A DNA stretch of 63,491 bases from Calditrichota bacterium (lineage in GTDB: Bacteria > Electryoneota > B3-LCP). Position numbers and translations under genes: made by a program. Below are positions 27,390 through 36,304 of this stretch, piece by piece. Location of the stretch: the NCBI GenBank assembly GCA_020051775.1, contig JAGVQJ010000033.1:1-63491 (forward strand). Direction: 5' to 3'. Under the pieces are notes generated by a model. That model made no database searches. It was not told the origin of the DNA and was given only the letters and a program-made list of their open reading frames with translations. Numbering within the stretch: position 1 is the first letter of the stretch; every line of letters starts with the position of its first letter.

Positions 27390-30300
27390 TTATCGCAGAA
27401 CCATCAATTTGCCGATTTTTTCCGCTTTATCGTATGCTCCCTGCGCGGTAACCTTGTAGAGATAAAGGCCATTGGAAATAGCGTCGCCCTGTTCATCGCG
27501 GCCATCCCAAACCAGCAGTGGATTATCGTAATCGAAATAATCGCTGACATAACCGCCTTCCAGGGATTTTATTAATCGGCCGGCTACGGTATAAATCTTG
27601 ATGGAAATTTCCGCGGGATCGCTCAATGTGAAAGTGAAGCGAGTGGTGTTTTTCATAGGATTGGGATAGTTCAGCACGTCGCTCAAGACCATTTGGCCGG
27701 AAGCAGCTACGTTGACGCTGGCCTGCACACCGGCGGGATTATTGGCCGCATCCCAGGCAATAGCTTGCACAGAATGTGTCCCCGGTGACAATTGCCCGGA
27801 TAAAAACTGATATTGAGCGCGCCCGGTAGTGCAACTGTTCAAATCGTAATTAAACGCTTCCGTCATGTCAATAGGCTGCTGATCATCCACTGTGACAGTG
27901 ATGCCGTGCCCGGTGCTGCCGGTAAGGTTGATGCCGTTGCTGTCGGCGACTTGCACATATAAAATGGCCGTGGGGCTAACGGTATCACCGGAACGAAATG
28001 CCGGCGAATTAAAGTACAGACTTAAAGTCGGAGCGATCGTATCCTGCAGAGCCGTGGCCGATTGGCTGAAGTATACGGTGGTATCTGCGCCAGCTGCCGT
28101 GGCGTAAGTGCCAAGCGAGCTTTCCCCTGGATAGGCGTAAATTGAATACCGCCCTCCTGGCCCTCCGTAACTCATGTCCACCGGCACGATAAAAGTGGTA
28201 GTAAACTGCCCGTTTTCCACGCTGCAATCACCCCTAAAAATAGCATTACCCGACAAGATATAAGTTAAAGTATAAATCGGTAAGGGGTTATTATTCATTT
28301 GGTAGGAGATCTGGGTGCGGGTGTCAAATACTTTCAGATGGGCAATGCCTTGGAAGGAGCTAACAGGTGTCCCACCAGCTGTACGGATATCGCCAGTTAA
28401 AGTGACCCGTTGTAAAGCGCTTAAAGTGTCCTCTGCGGTTGAATCCAGATATACTGATAGTTCAGGGATGGCCAGTTTCATCACCGGGTCACCGAGCAAA
28501 TGATATTTTTCGTTATTGTAGTTGCTGGGTGAATAGATGGAATGATTGTAAAAGCTGGCCTTCGCACGCATCAAAGCTTCGCCCAATCGCCTGCCACCCG
28601 GTTGCGAAAAGAACTCCTGATAGAGTTTGTAGAGAAAATCGCGATTAGAATCTCCGGTAGTGGTGCGCGTGGCGGCGATAGAGGCTATTGCTCCACCACC
28701 CGGTAAGGTCATCATGGCTTCGGGCATACTTTGATCGAAGGGGCTATCCCAATATGCCCAGTCGCAAGTGGCGGCGATGAATAAGGGCAGTTTAGAGCCA
28801 TTATTCAATAAGGGCAGATCACGATTTTGGAGAAAGGTGCGTTCATCCGCCCAAACTGTGGGATTCCCATGACCAACGAAATTCACCAGCAGGCGTCCTT
28901 CGTTGATGCCGGCGATCAAATCGGCGGTGGCGCCGGGTTTGATCAACCCGCCGCCAATGGGATCCCAACTGGAGGGGTACTCAGTCAAGTAGATTTTATC
29001 CAGATTCATGTATCGCGGAACGTAGTGTTCGGCCAAATATTCCGTGTCCTCGATATGATCTCGCTCGTAATGACCTTGTTCGGCGTGATGTTCATCGTCC
29101 GCCACAAAGGTCATGATGTCTTGCCAGGGGCCGTAATGATTCCCCGTCTCGTATTCGACCAGCCTGGTGATTAAAGTCTGGAGCTCGCCCGAGGATTGTA
29201 CCGGCCATCGCCCCAGCGCCAATTCGGGATAACACTGGTTGTTGTCGGTTGGTTGGAAGTAGGCATACCAATCATCCGTGCACCGACCGCCGGCTACGAA
29301 CGGAATAACCCAGTTGGCGTCATTGTTGTTCAGCCGATTCTTATAATCGAAATCGCCGTCGCCCACGAATAGGACATAAAGAGGCGAGACTGCCCAGTTG
29401 TAAGGCGGCAGCGTCGTTTTCAGGAAATCGCGGATGGCGGCCGGGTCTACCAAACCCCAGCCGAAATCATCGAATATATCGCTGACGCGCACTCGCATCA
29501 CGTCCATCGGTGTGGGCGCTTGCGTTTCCCGGTAGGATTCCAACTCGGAGGCGGCTTCGTAAAATTCATCGCCGCAGATCAACAGTTCGTCCGCGCCCAA
29601 GGTGCTGTAGAGATTGGCATATTCCTCTCCGCTGCGCTGATCTTTGATAATGGAAAGAGGGGCAGACAACGCATTGGCATTAAGCGCGATATAACGACGT
29701 GGTAGAGTCGTGTCGCTCAGATCAATGAAGGTGGCCGCATGAATTGATTTCACGTCCGCGAAACTGCTTACATCGAAGATCCAGGGGGATGACAATCCGC
29801 TGGCAGAGAGGTTATAAAGCGCCTCTCCATTGGCTTTGGGACTGAAAAAATTCAGCTTGCCTGTGTTCGTGGCCAAGGTTCGGGTATATTCGAGCTCGAA
29901 ATAGTCGAGGTAGGCGCTGCCATTACTGGAATGCTCCAGACGCAAGGTGTTGGTTCCACTCTGGAGCAATCCAACTGGAATGGTGACGTTGCTGGAGGAA
30001 TTGGAAGTCGTATAAAAATTGTTGTTGTTCAAATAGACTTTAAAGGTGTTAGACCCTGTGAATAGAAATTTCAGCACCAAAACACCCGTTGAGGAAACGT
30101 CCACATTTTCAAAGTTGAAATTATAACTGCGACTGGCGGTGCCGAAAAAAGTATCACCCCAAAAATCGGGCATTTGGGTAGGCAGATTGTATTGATCGTA
30201 GGTGACGTATATTTCCTTTTCATCGTAATAGTAGGCGCGAGTGGTAATGGGATTCAGATGATAGGATCCTGACAACCCCAAAGACGACATTCGTTTTCCT

Positions 30301-31367
30301 GCGGGCGCGTTCGAATCACGGTTCACGTTCAGCCAGTAAACATCCAAATCGGTGTACGGATTGCGGTAGTGCTGAAATCTTCTGGTGGAAGCATTCCACT
30401 TCCACTCGTGAACGGCTTTCCCGTAAAACCAGATCTCATCGCCGGGATCGAATCGGTCGTCATCTTCGCCTTGAATCAGAATGGCATTTTCGATGGGGCC
30501 TTGGGGTCGAGGCACATTCAAATTCTTAGGAAGAACTTCACCCCCGTTGTTGAAAATACGCAGTGTATGGGGATCCAAACCTTCCAGGTTTATGCCCGCG
30601 TTGACCAAATCGGCGTAGGTCAAACGGTACATGCCGCTGGCGTCAATTTTGATCTTATATAAATCACCGGTTGGCCAGGGATCGGTGAGTTCCGCCATAG
30701 CTTGGCGTGGTTGCTTCCAGCTCTTTACGGGACCTTGCCAGTTTACGATCAGATCCTGGTAATACTCATCCTCCAGAGGTCGAACCGGCGCGCCGGAAAA
30801 CGAACCACTGCCGCCCTGAATCCGGATCTGGACGTCCACAGAATCCATGGAAAGCAACCCGCCGGTCGAAGAGGAAAATCGGAAGGGGTATATGGCTATG
30901 CGAACAACGGTCAAGTCGCGATAAGATTGCGGGCCTTGCATTTCGGCCCAGGAAGCCGGGAAAGGTGTATGGGAAGCATAAAAGGCTGGATCTTCGGTAT
31001 AAGTACGGATCGTAGATCCACCCGGCTGTGGGGTTTCGGTGGGAACGGGTTCGGGGAGACCGGAAAGCGAACTGGTCGAGTAAGGAATTAATGAAGCTAA
31101 TATTGGTACTGATCCCGGTGGAACGGCCAGCCAAATGACTCGGGTTGGCAATTGCGGAGCGCCGGCAGGCCAGTTGACTCCAGCTCCTTGAACGATCGGA
31201 GTGCTATACTCCCGTTCTTCAATCTGAGACTGCCGCCAGGAAGTATCCCCTTTGCGATAGCGGACGGAAATTGCTTCTGCATCGTTGCGCAGGAGCGTCA
31301 CATCCTCTGAGGCTCCGGCAGGCTGGTATAGCAGGAATAGCGCCAGAAAACGGGGCCAAAACCACAT
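27390..31367 (-). CDS. porU: Type IX secretion system sortase PorU (C25 family)
   Basis: I start at the ATG at 31367 (MWFWPRFLALF), which gives a proper signal peptide and has AAGG upstream; a longer frame begins 39 codons earlier but overlaps the Trm112 gene. The product has 1325 residues. The gingipain-type C25 domain shows the catalytic His in FVGHGNPTVW (about 833) and Cys in AATCDW (about 868), then HLLGDPVMKL. The C-terminal ~90 residues carry a FlgD-like sorting domain (NYPNPMKNTTRF, VWDGRDEQGDAISNG). PorU cleaves cargo sorting domains and attaches a lipid anchor at the surface. A secreted gingipain-like protease is the alternative; adjacency to porV favours PorU. Confidence 0.82.
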   Translation of the reverse strand: MWFWPRFLALFLLYQPAGASEDVTLLRNDAEAISVRYRKGDTSWRQSQIEEREYSTPIVQGAGVNWPAGAPQLPTRVIWLAVPPGSVPILASLIPYSTSSLSGLPEPVPTETPQPGGSTIRTYTEDPAFYASHTPFPASWAEMQGPQSYRDLTVVRIAIYPFRFSSSTGGLLSMDSVDVQIRIQGGSGSFSGAPVRPLEDEYYQDLIVNWQGPVKSWKQPRQAMAELTDPWPTGDLYKIKIDASGMYRLTYADLVNAGINLEGLDPHTLRIFNNGGEVLPKNLNVPRPQGPIENAILIQGEDDDRFDPGDEIWFYGKAVHEWKWNASTRRFQHYRNPYTDLDVYWLNVNRDSNAPAGKRMSSLGLSGSYHLNPITTRAYYYDEKEIYVTYDQYNLPTQMPDFWGDTFFGTASRSYNFNFENVDVSSTGVLVLKFLFTGSNTFKVYLNNNNFYTTSNSSSNVTIPVGLLQSGTNTLRLEHSSNGSAYLDYFELEYTRTLATNTGKLNFFSPKANGEALYNLSASGLSSPWIFDVSSFADVKSIHAATFIDLSDTTLPRRYIALNANALSAPLSIIKDQRSGEEYANLYSTLGADELLICGDEFYEAASELESYRETQAPTPMDVMRVRVSDIFDDFGWGLVDPAAIRDFLKTTLPPYNWAVSPLYVLFVGDGDFDYKNRLNNNDANWVIPFVAGGRCTDDWYAYFQPTDNNQCYPELALGRWPVQSSGELQTLITRLVEYETGNHYGPWQDIMTFVADDEHHAEQGHYERDHIEDTEYLAEHYVPRYMNLDKIYLTEYPSSWDPIGGGLIKPGATADLIAGINEGRLLVNFVGHGNPTVWADERTFLQNRDLPLLNNGSKLPLFIAATCDWAYWDSPFDQSMPEAMMTLPGGGAIASIAATRTTTGDSNRDFLYKLYQEFFSQPGGRRLGEALMRAKASFYNHSIYSPSNYNNEKYHLLGDPVMKLAIPELSVYLDSTAEDTLSALQRVTLTGDIRTAGGTPVSSFQGIAHLKVFDTRTQISYQMNNNPLPIYTLTYILSGNAIFRGDCSVENGQFTTTFIVPVDMSYGGPGGRYSIYAYPGESSLGTYATAAGADTTVYFSQSATALQDTIAPTLSLYFNSPAFRSGDTVSPTAILYVQVADSNGINLTGSTGHGITVTVDDQQPIDMTEAFNYDLNSCTTGRAQYQFLSGQLSPGTHSVQAIAWDAANNPAGVQASVNVAASGQMVLSDVLNYPNPMKNTTRFTFTLSDPAEISIKIYTVAGRLIKSLEGGYVSDYFDYDNPLLVWDGRDEQGDAISNGLYLYKVTAQGAYDKAEKIGKLMVLR

Positions 31368-31405
31368 CGCAGCCTTGTACCCGTAGCCAGGGCCGAAGGT
31401 TGTTC

Positions 31406-31570
31406 TCAAAAGGACTCCGCCTCTTCGATTAAAAAGTTGGGGATGTCGTCCTTGATGCTGTACTTGAGGCGGCAATGACGGCACACGAATTCGTGTGGTT
31501 CGGTTTGATACTCCAGTTCACCCTTGCACTTGGGGCAGGCGAGAATATCCAAAAGCTCTTTGGGCAGCAT
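31406..31570 (-). CDS. Trm112-like/UPF0434 zinc-binding protein
   Basis: The 54-residue protein begins MLPKELLDILACPKC, with AGGAGAG just upstream of the ATG. Two Cys pairs (CPKC and CRHC) form a zinc ribbon. Trm112-family proteins activate methyltransferases in archaea and eukaryotes; bacterial members have no firm role. Its C-terminal DDIPNFLIEEA is the family's closing motif. It lies just upstream of porU. Confidence 0.85.
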   Translation of the reverse strand: MLPKELLDILACPKCKGELEYQTEPHEFVCRHCRLKYSIKDDIPNFLIEEAESF

Positions 31571-31657
31571 GGTCTCTCCTAAAGGAATGCTTACTGTCAA
31601 AACTCACCGCAAAGCATACAGGTTCCCCTGAGGGTCTTTTTCACTGATTCAAGCTGA

Positions 31658-32140
31658 CTACACACGGGCAAACAGCACCGTTTTTTCGTAGCCGCGAGTT
31701 TTCGCGCAACGCTTGCAGGTCGTGTGCCAGTAATAGACTACAGTCGGGTCCAGATGAGTTCGATCTCGAGTGAATGTTTTCAGCTCCTGAAGAGCTTGCC
31801 CCATTCTCGCGCCTGATCCTTTGACGACACGCGACAGTATGCGAGCATTATCGAGAGGTTCCACATTGGCGTCATATTGCTCCGGATCCTGGATTTCGAC
31901 CAGAATGCGACCCTGGAACATCCCCGGTTGATGCAGCACCAAATCAGGAATGACCAGTTGGTAACCTTTGTGAGCAAGGTCTTGCTTCATTTTTTTGACT
32001 TGAACGTCAAATCCCATAGGGAAGCTGAAAATATGCCGGACATACTCGAAGTAGAAGAATTTGCCGTTCCAGGTCTGATCTTTCATGTGCCAGTCCTGGT
32101 CATTGATTTCAGGACAGTTGCAGGCTGTTTTGGGAGGCAT
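31658..32140 (-). CDS. Uncharacterised protein with N-terminal CxC and C-terminal CxxC
   Basis: The 160-residue protein begins PPKTACNCPEINDQDWHMK and ends with YYWHTTCKRCAKTRG. The paired cysteines at both ends look like a metal site. Between them lies an alpha/beta segment with GRILVEIQDPEQYDANV. I do not know a named family, although the layout looks conserved. GGAGATATC precedes the ATG. The next gene upstream is der. Confidence 0.7.
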   Translation of the reverse strand: MPPKTACNCPEINDQDWHMKDQTWNGKFFYFEYVRHIFSFPMGFDVQVKKMKQDLAHKGYQLVIPDLVLHQPGMFQGRILVEIQDPEQYDANVEPLDNARILSRVVKGSGARMGQALQELKTFTRDRTHLDPTVVYYWHTTCKRCAKTRGYEKTVLFARV

Positions 32141-32163
32141 GATATCTCCGCTTTTATCGGGGT

Positions 32164-33468
32164 TTATTTTTTCCTGAATACCATTTTTATCGGTACGCCG
32201 GAAAATCCGAAATTTTCACGAAGGGCTCGTTCCAGATAGCGGCGGTAGGAGGTTGTAATGCCCTCGGGACGGTTGCAGAAGAATCCGAACAGGGGTGGTG
32301 TTGTGCGTATTTGGGTAACATATTTGATGCGCACCCAATGGCCTCGATACGAGGGTGGCGGTGTGTGCTCGATGATAGGTTCCAGTACTGCGTTGAGCTG
32401 CGAGGTCGTTATACGACGAGTGCGCTGCTCCTGTATTTCAAAGCTGATCTCCAATGCTTTAATCAACCTCTGCTTTTGGAGGGCGGAAACGAAGAGCATC
32501 GGCAAGTGGCTAAAACGGCCTAAAATCAAATGAAGACGCTTTTCCCAATCAATCGCAGTAGTATGATCCTTCTTTACAGTATCCCACTTATTCATCATCA
32601 ATAGAATGCCCTTACCGGCTTCGTACACCTGATCAATAATGCGCATATCTTCGGTAACCATCCCCTCAGTAGCATCCATCACCAACCAGACGACGTCGGC
32701 CCGTTCCAGGGCGCGAGCTGTGCGCAACTCGCTATAGAATTCCACCGATTCCTTTGTTTTACCCTTGCGGCGCAATCCGGCTGTATCCACCAGGATCACT
32801 TCCTGCCCCTGAAAACGCAGGGGAGTGTCAGTGGAGTCCCGGGTGGTGCCGGGGATTTCAGAAACAACTACAGACGTTTTTCCCGTCAACGCGTTTACCA
32901 TAGACGACTTGCCCACGTTGGGTCGCCCGAGGATGGCGATGCGCAAACTTTCCTGATGGGGTTCCTCCGAACTTTCGGGAAAATCAACCACGGCATCCAA
33001 CAGATCGCCGATACCCCTCCCGCGCATGGCTGAAACAAAATGAAGCGATGAAAATCCCAACTGATAGAAATCCCTTGGATCCTGATCTCGAATATCGTCA
33101 TCGGCTTTGTTGATGACTGCTGTTATCGGTTTGTTGAGCCGATGAAGAAACTTTCCAATGACCATATCCCAATCTGTGACTCCGGTTTCCCAATCGAGGA
33201 CGAATAAGATGCGAGCGGCCTCATCGGCAGCAAATTCCACCTGTTCCCGCACAGCTTCCAACATGGGATCTTGAGTACCTGGCAGAAGGCCTCCGGTGTC
33301 AATCAGCGCAAAAGGCCGGCCCTGCCACTGGGAAGTGGCATAGATACGATCCCGAGTAATGCCCGGCTCTTCGTGAACGATGGCCTTGCGTTTGCCCAGA
33401 ATGCGGTTGAACAGAGAGGATTTCCCCACATTAGGCCGACCCACAATTACCAGTGCGGGAAGTTTCAT
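32164..33468 (-). CDS. der: Ribosome biogenesis GTPase Der (EngA)
   Basis: The 434-residue protein has two tandem G domains. The first has GRPNVGKSSLFN (9-20), DTGGL and NKADD; the second has GRPNVGKSSMVN, DTAGLRRKGK and NKWD. A C-terminal KH-like domain ends in RENFGFSGVPIKMVFRKK. Der acts in 50S subunit assembly. GGGGG lies upstream of the ATG, and the start overlaps the DUF512 gene's stop by four bases (ATGA). Confidence 0.97.
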   Translation of the reverse strand: MKLPALVIVGRPNVGKSSLFNRILGKRKAIVHEEPGITRDRIYATSQWQGRPFALIDTGGLLPGTQDPMLEAVREQVEFAADEAARILFVLDWETGVTDWDMVIGKFLHRLNKPITAVINKADDDIRDQDPRDFYQLGFSSLHFVSAMRGRGIGDLLDAVVDFPESSEEPHQESLRIAILGRPNVGKSSMVNALTGKTSVVVSEIPGTTRDSTDTPLRFQGQEVILVDTAGLRRKGKTKESVEFYSELRTARALERADVVWLVMDATEGMVTEDMRIIDQVYEAGKGILLMMNKWDTVKKDHTTAIDWEKRLHLILGRFSHLPMLFVSALQKQRLIKALEISFEIQEQRTRRITTSQLNAVLEPIIEHTPPPSYRGHWVRIKYVTQIRTTPPLFGFFCNRPEGITTSYRRYLERALRENFGFSGVPIKMVFRKK

Positions 33469-34808
33469 GCTGATTCCCCCTCTTTTTCAGGTAAGATCAT
33501 AGCCTCCCAACACCCATCAAATGCTTTCACCGGCACTCTGATCCTTGCAGATATTCTCCCTGCGGTCCAGTCATCCAGAAGGACCCCGTCGGTATTCAAA
33601 CATGACGGCGGCAAGTAAATCATATCCACTGACCGTTGATTGGCCTTTTTAAAATAATCCTCAATCCCAGCGACGATGTCCTGTCCGCCCAATAATCCGG
33701 CGACCGTGACGCTATTGCCCAGCAAGTGGTTTTGGATCGGAATAATTTCGATTTCCAAACCGTCGCAAGCGGAGGTATAAGACAGCGCTATTTCTTTCAG
33801 AGTCGCAGCAGCAGATTGACCTGTCACCCAGAACAGCCTGCGGGGTTCATCGAGTTGGGTGGGTAGTTTGTCTAAAGCGTTGAACGCCTGGGTCATCGTC
33901 CAGCGGACTAATCCCACTCCATTGTCCAGTTGGGGATAGTCTTCATAGTCTGCCTCCTCGTAGAAGGATTCACCAGCAATCAACAATAACTCATCCGCCG
34001 GGAATACCCATCGGCTGCCGGTCTCTTTTAGCATCCTTGCTTGCGTTTTTCTTACCAGATCCAGCGTCGTTTTTGCCCCTTCTATTGTTACAGGTCGGAG
34101 GTTTTCCAGAGCGAATCGGTGCGAGGTCAATCCCACGGGAACAATCGAAAGCGACGCCAAACCGGGAAACAATGGCCTCAGTTCATCTAATGATCGTCGT
34201 AGCGCTTCGTCATCGTTGTAGCCCGGAACCAAAACAATTTGACCGTGAATTTGTATGCCCCCGGCGATCAGCTTTTTCAGCAGAGGCATGACCGGCGCTC
34301 GTTTCAATCCTAGCAAGGCGCCCCGCAGAGCCGAATCGGTAGTGTGAATGGAAACGTAGAGTGGCGATAACCGCAATCGCAGTACCCTCTCCAGATCACG
34401 TGAATTGAATCCCACCAGAGTCAAGTAACTGCCAAAAAGGAATGAGAAGCGATAATCTTCATCTTTAACATATAATGAAGACCGCAACCCAGTTGGCAGT
34501 TGCTGCACGAAACAAAATATGCAATTGCAGCGACAGGTTCGCACAGTCAAAGGTTCAAGTTCCCAACCAGGCTCCGACTCGCTTCCGCAATCAAGAGTCG
34601 TTTCCAGAGTTCCTGAACCCCTCTGCACCAGAAGGGAGACTGGATCCGAGCTTAAATAAAAATGCAAATCCAGCACGTCTTGCAGTGCATGACCGCCAAG
34701 CGACATTAGACGGTCTCCGGCCCTCAGACCGGCGTGGAAGGCTGGGGTGTTCGGGTGAACTTCGATTAAAGTGACGCCGGCATCTCGCATAAAGTCTCTA
34801 CGCAACAT
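33465..34808 (-). CDS. DUF512 family protein with PDZ and radical-SAM-like cluster motif
   Basis: An N-terminal PDZ-like segment (VTLIEVHPNTPAFHAGLRAGD) is followed by C-x3-C-x2-C in CRCNCIFCFVQQLP, the cluster motif of the DUF512 proteins. A TIM-barrel-like middle and a conserved C-terminus (VDMIYLPPSCLNTDG) complete it. The function is unknown. The start is uncertain: I took the ATG at 34808, just after a GC-rich hairpin; an ATG at 34790 (MRDAGVTL) also fits. The gene lies right behind tRNA-Gly and is coupled to der by an ATGA overlap. Confidence 0.82.
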   Translation of the reverse strand: MLRRDFMRDAGVTLIEVHPNTPAFHAGLRAGDRLMSLGGHALQDVLDLHFYLSSDPVSLLVQRGSGTLETTLDCGSESEPGWELEPLTVRTCRCNCIFCFVQQLPTGLRSSLYVKDEDYRFSFLFGSYLTLVGFNSRDLERVLRLRLSPLYVSIHTTDSALRGALLGLKRAPVMPLLKKLIAGGIQIHGQIVLVPGYNDDEALRRSLDELRPLFPGLASLSIVPVGLTSHRFALENLRPVTIEGAKTTLDLVRKTQARMLKETGSRWVFPADELLLIAGESFYEEADYEDYPQLDNGVGLVRWTMTQAFNALDKLPTQLDEPRRLFWVTGQSAAATLKEIALSYTSACDGLEIEIIPIQNHLLGNSVTVAGLLGGQDIVAGIEDYFKKANQRSVDMIYLPPSCLNTDGVLLDDWTAGRISARIRVPVKAFDGCWEAMILPEKEGESA

Positions 34809-34812
34809 GAAC

Positions 34813-34837
34813 ACGCCCCCGATCAGGTCGGGGGCGT
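34813..34837 (-). terminator. Perfect 10-base hairpin after tRNA-Gly
   Basis: ACGCCCCCGA and TCGGGGGCGT pair perfectly around a five-base loop. On the minus strand it begins 4 bases after the tRNA 3' end and ends 4 bases before the DUF512 start. The bases after it are GTTCATGTTG, so a run of U is missing; it may attenuate, mark a processing site or hide the ribosome site. Confidence 0.6.
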
Positions 34838-34841
34838 ACAG

Positions 34842-34914
34842 AGCGGCTGACGGGGCTCGAACCCGCAACATCCAGCTTGGGAAGCTGACACGCTACCAGT
34901 TGCGTCACAGCCGC
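34842..34914 (-). tRNA. tRNA-Gly (anticodon CCC)
   Basis: The 73-base molecule folds as a cloverleaf: acceptor GCGGCTG/CAGCCGC, D-stem ACGC/GCGT, anticodon stem TCAGC/GCTGG with loop TTCCCAA, and T-loop TTCGAGC. The anticodon at positions 34-36 is CCC, reading GGG. No CCA is encoded. Confidence 0.93.
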
Positions 34915-34922
34915 ATGGCCTT

Positions 34923-34951
34923 ATTATACGCCATTTAAACGGTAAAATCAA
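34923..34951 (-). promoter_or_regulatory. Promoter of tRNA-Gly
   Basis: On the minus strand TTGATT (34946-34951) is 17 bases from TATAAT (34923-34928). Transcription would begin about two bases before the tRNA. The DUF512 and der genes downstream may depend on it. Confidence 0.78.
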
Positions 34952-35024
34952 GGGAAAAGTTTGCGCGTATCGTTTAAGCTGTGACGCACCGGATTATCCT
35001 GATTGCTGTTCTATAGATATCAAT

Positions 35025-35903
35025 TCACAAATGGATCAGATCGCCTTCTGAAGGGTGCAGGATTTCCAACTTACTTTTTAGAGTCTCCGCGCGCTTTCTA
35101 CAATGATCCACAATGACATCAATATCGTCATCACCGTGATGTGGCAGGTGGTGGCAGAGAACAAGTTTACGCGCTTGAGTTGAAATTCCAACCAACAACG
35201 CATCGTGCGCCGAACTAAGCCCTTCACCTTTGTGAAGAGCGTATTCATCATCGGCAAAAGACGCGTCGGCAATTAACAGGTCCGCTGTTCGGGCGAATTG
35301 TACGACCTCACGATCCAAACGCGCTAAATACCGGTCGCCCTCATCATCCTGTATCAAAGACTGGTTGGTAGCACGGTAAGGTTCATTATCTGAGAGATAT
35401 ACAAGACTTTTGCCCTGATATTCGATGCGAAAACCCAGAGTCAATCCAGGATGGTTTAAATAATAATAGCTCACCTTGGCTTCACCAACGTTCGTGACTT
35501 CCTTCAGTTCATGAAAAACGAGTTCCATCATCAGTCGGCCATCCGGAACCGGAAAATATTCACCTGCCTGGGCGCCTCGGAACAGACCCAGTAGAACGTC
35601 ATCCATACCGGCAACGCCATATACCCTGAGGGTTCCCGGCGAGCGGTAAGCCGGTTGGAAATAAGGAATGCCTAAGAGGTGATCCCAGTGAGTGTGGGAT
35701 AGAAACAGGTGAATATCCAGCGGCTGTTCTCCCTTTTGTGCCACCAGTGCTATTCCCAAATTGATCAATCCAGAACCGGCGTCGAGGATGATCAAAGTAC
35801 TCCCGCACCGAACCTCGACACAGGCGGTATTACCGCCGTATCGGACTGTGTCTTTCCCACAGCGAGGCGCTCCACCACGTAGACCCCAGAATCGCACATC
35901 CAT
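35025..35903 (-). CDS. Metallo-beta-lactamase-fold hydrolase
   Basis: The 292-residue protein has the motif HTHWDH (70-75), then a conserved Asp in YLSDNEP and ADLLIADASF, and a late His in LVLCHHLPHHGDDD. The start MDVRFWGLRGGAP is shared with cyclic-nucleotide phosphodiesterase-like members of the family. The chemistry is probably hydrolysis of a phosphodiester or a related ester; the substrate is unknown. It stands 8 bases after the receiver gene, so the two are probably translated from one mRNA. Confidence 0.85.
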   Translation of the reverse strand: MDVRFWGLRGGAPRCGKDTVRYGGNTACVEVRCGSTLIILDAGSGLINLGIALVAQKGEQPLDIHLFLSHTHWDHLLGIPYFQPAYRSPGTLRVYGVAGMDDVLLGLFRGAQAGEYFPVPDGRLMMELVFHELKEVTNVGEAKVSYYYLNHPGLTLGFRIEYQGKSLVYLSDNEPYRATNQSLIQDDEGDRYLARLDREVVQFARTADLLIADASFADDEYALHKGEGLSSAHDALLVGISTQARKLVLCHHLPHHGDDDIDVIVDHCRKRAETLKSKLEILHPSEGDLIHL

Positions 35904-35911
35904 GTTAAATT

Positions 35912-36274
35912 TCAGCTTAACAACTGGCTGACCTTAATTTGAAGTTCCCCAAGGTCAAAAGGCTTGATCATGACCGCATCCGCGCCACTCGCCAGGGCCT
36001 TCTCGACGTCTCGATTGAAGGATTTGGCGGTAAGAACGAGTATCCTGGTTCTCACTGCTTCAGGATTTTCCCGAATTTTGCGCATGACCTGAAGCCCATG
36101 TTTGCGTGGCATCATCAAATCACAAATCGCAAGATCGAAGACTTCCTTGACGATCCATTTCAGAGCCGCTTCGCCGTCAAAAGCATAGCGGATTGTGCGA
36201 TCCTCGCCCGCAACCGCTTTTGCTATAAGATCTACTATAGCATGGTCATCGTCAATGATGAGAATTCTTTTCAT
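35912..36274 (-). CDS. Stand-alone response regulator receiver (CheY-like)
   Basis: The 120-residue protein is a single receiver domain. Acidic residues Asp8-Asp9, the phosphate acceptor Asp52 (AICDLMMP), Thr82 (VLTAK) and Lys104 (MIKPF) are all present. There is no output domain and no histidine kinase in the window. Its output may be the hydrolase encoded immediately downstream. Confidence 0.92.
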   Translation of the reverse strand: MKRILIIDDDHAIVDLIAKAVAGEDRTIRYAFDGEAALKWIVKEVFDLAICDLMMPRKHGLQVMRKIRENPEAVRTRILVLTAKSFNRDVEKALASGADAVMIKPFDLGELQIKVSQLLS

Positions 36275-36304
36275 GGAAGCGAATTGTATTTAGCCTCTTT
36301 GCCG

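Noticed and set aside
33468..34871. Upstream extension of the DUF512 frame into the tRNA-Gly gene
   Set aside because: The extra 21 codons run through the tRNA and its hairpin, so the start must lie at 34808 or 34790.
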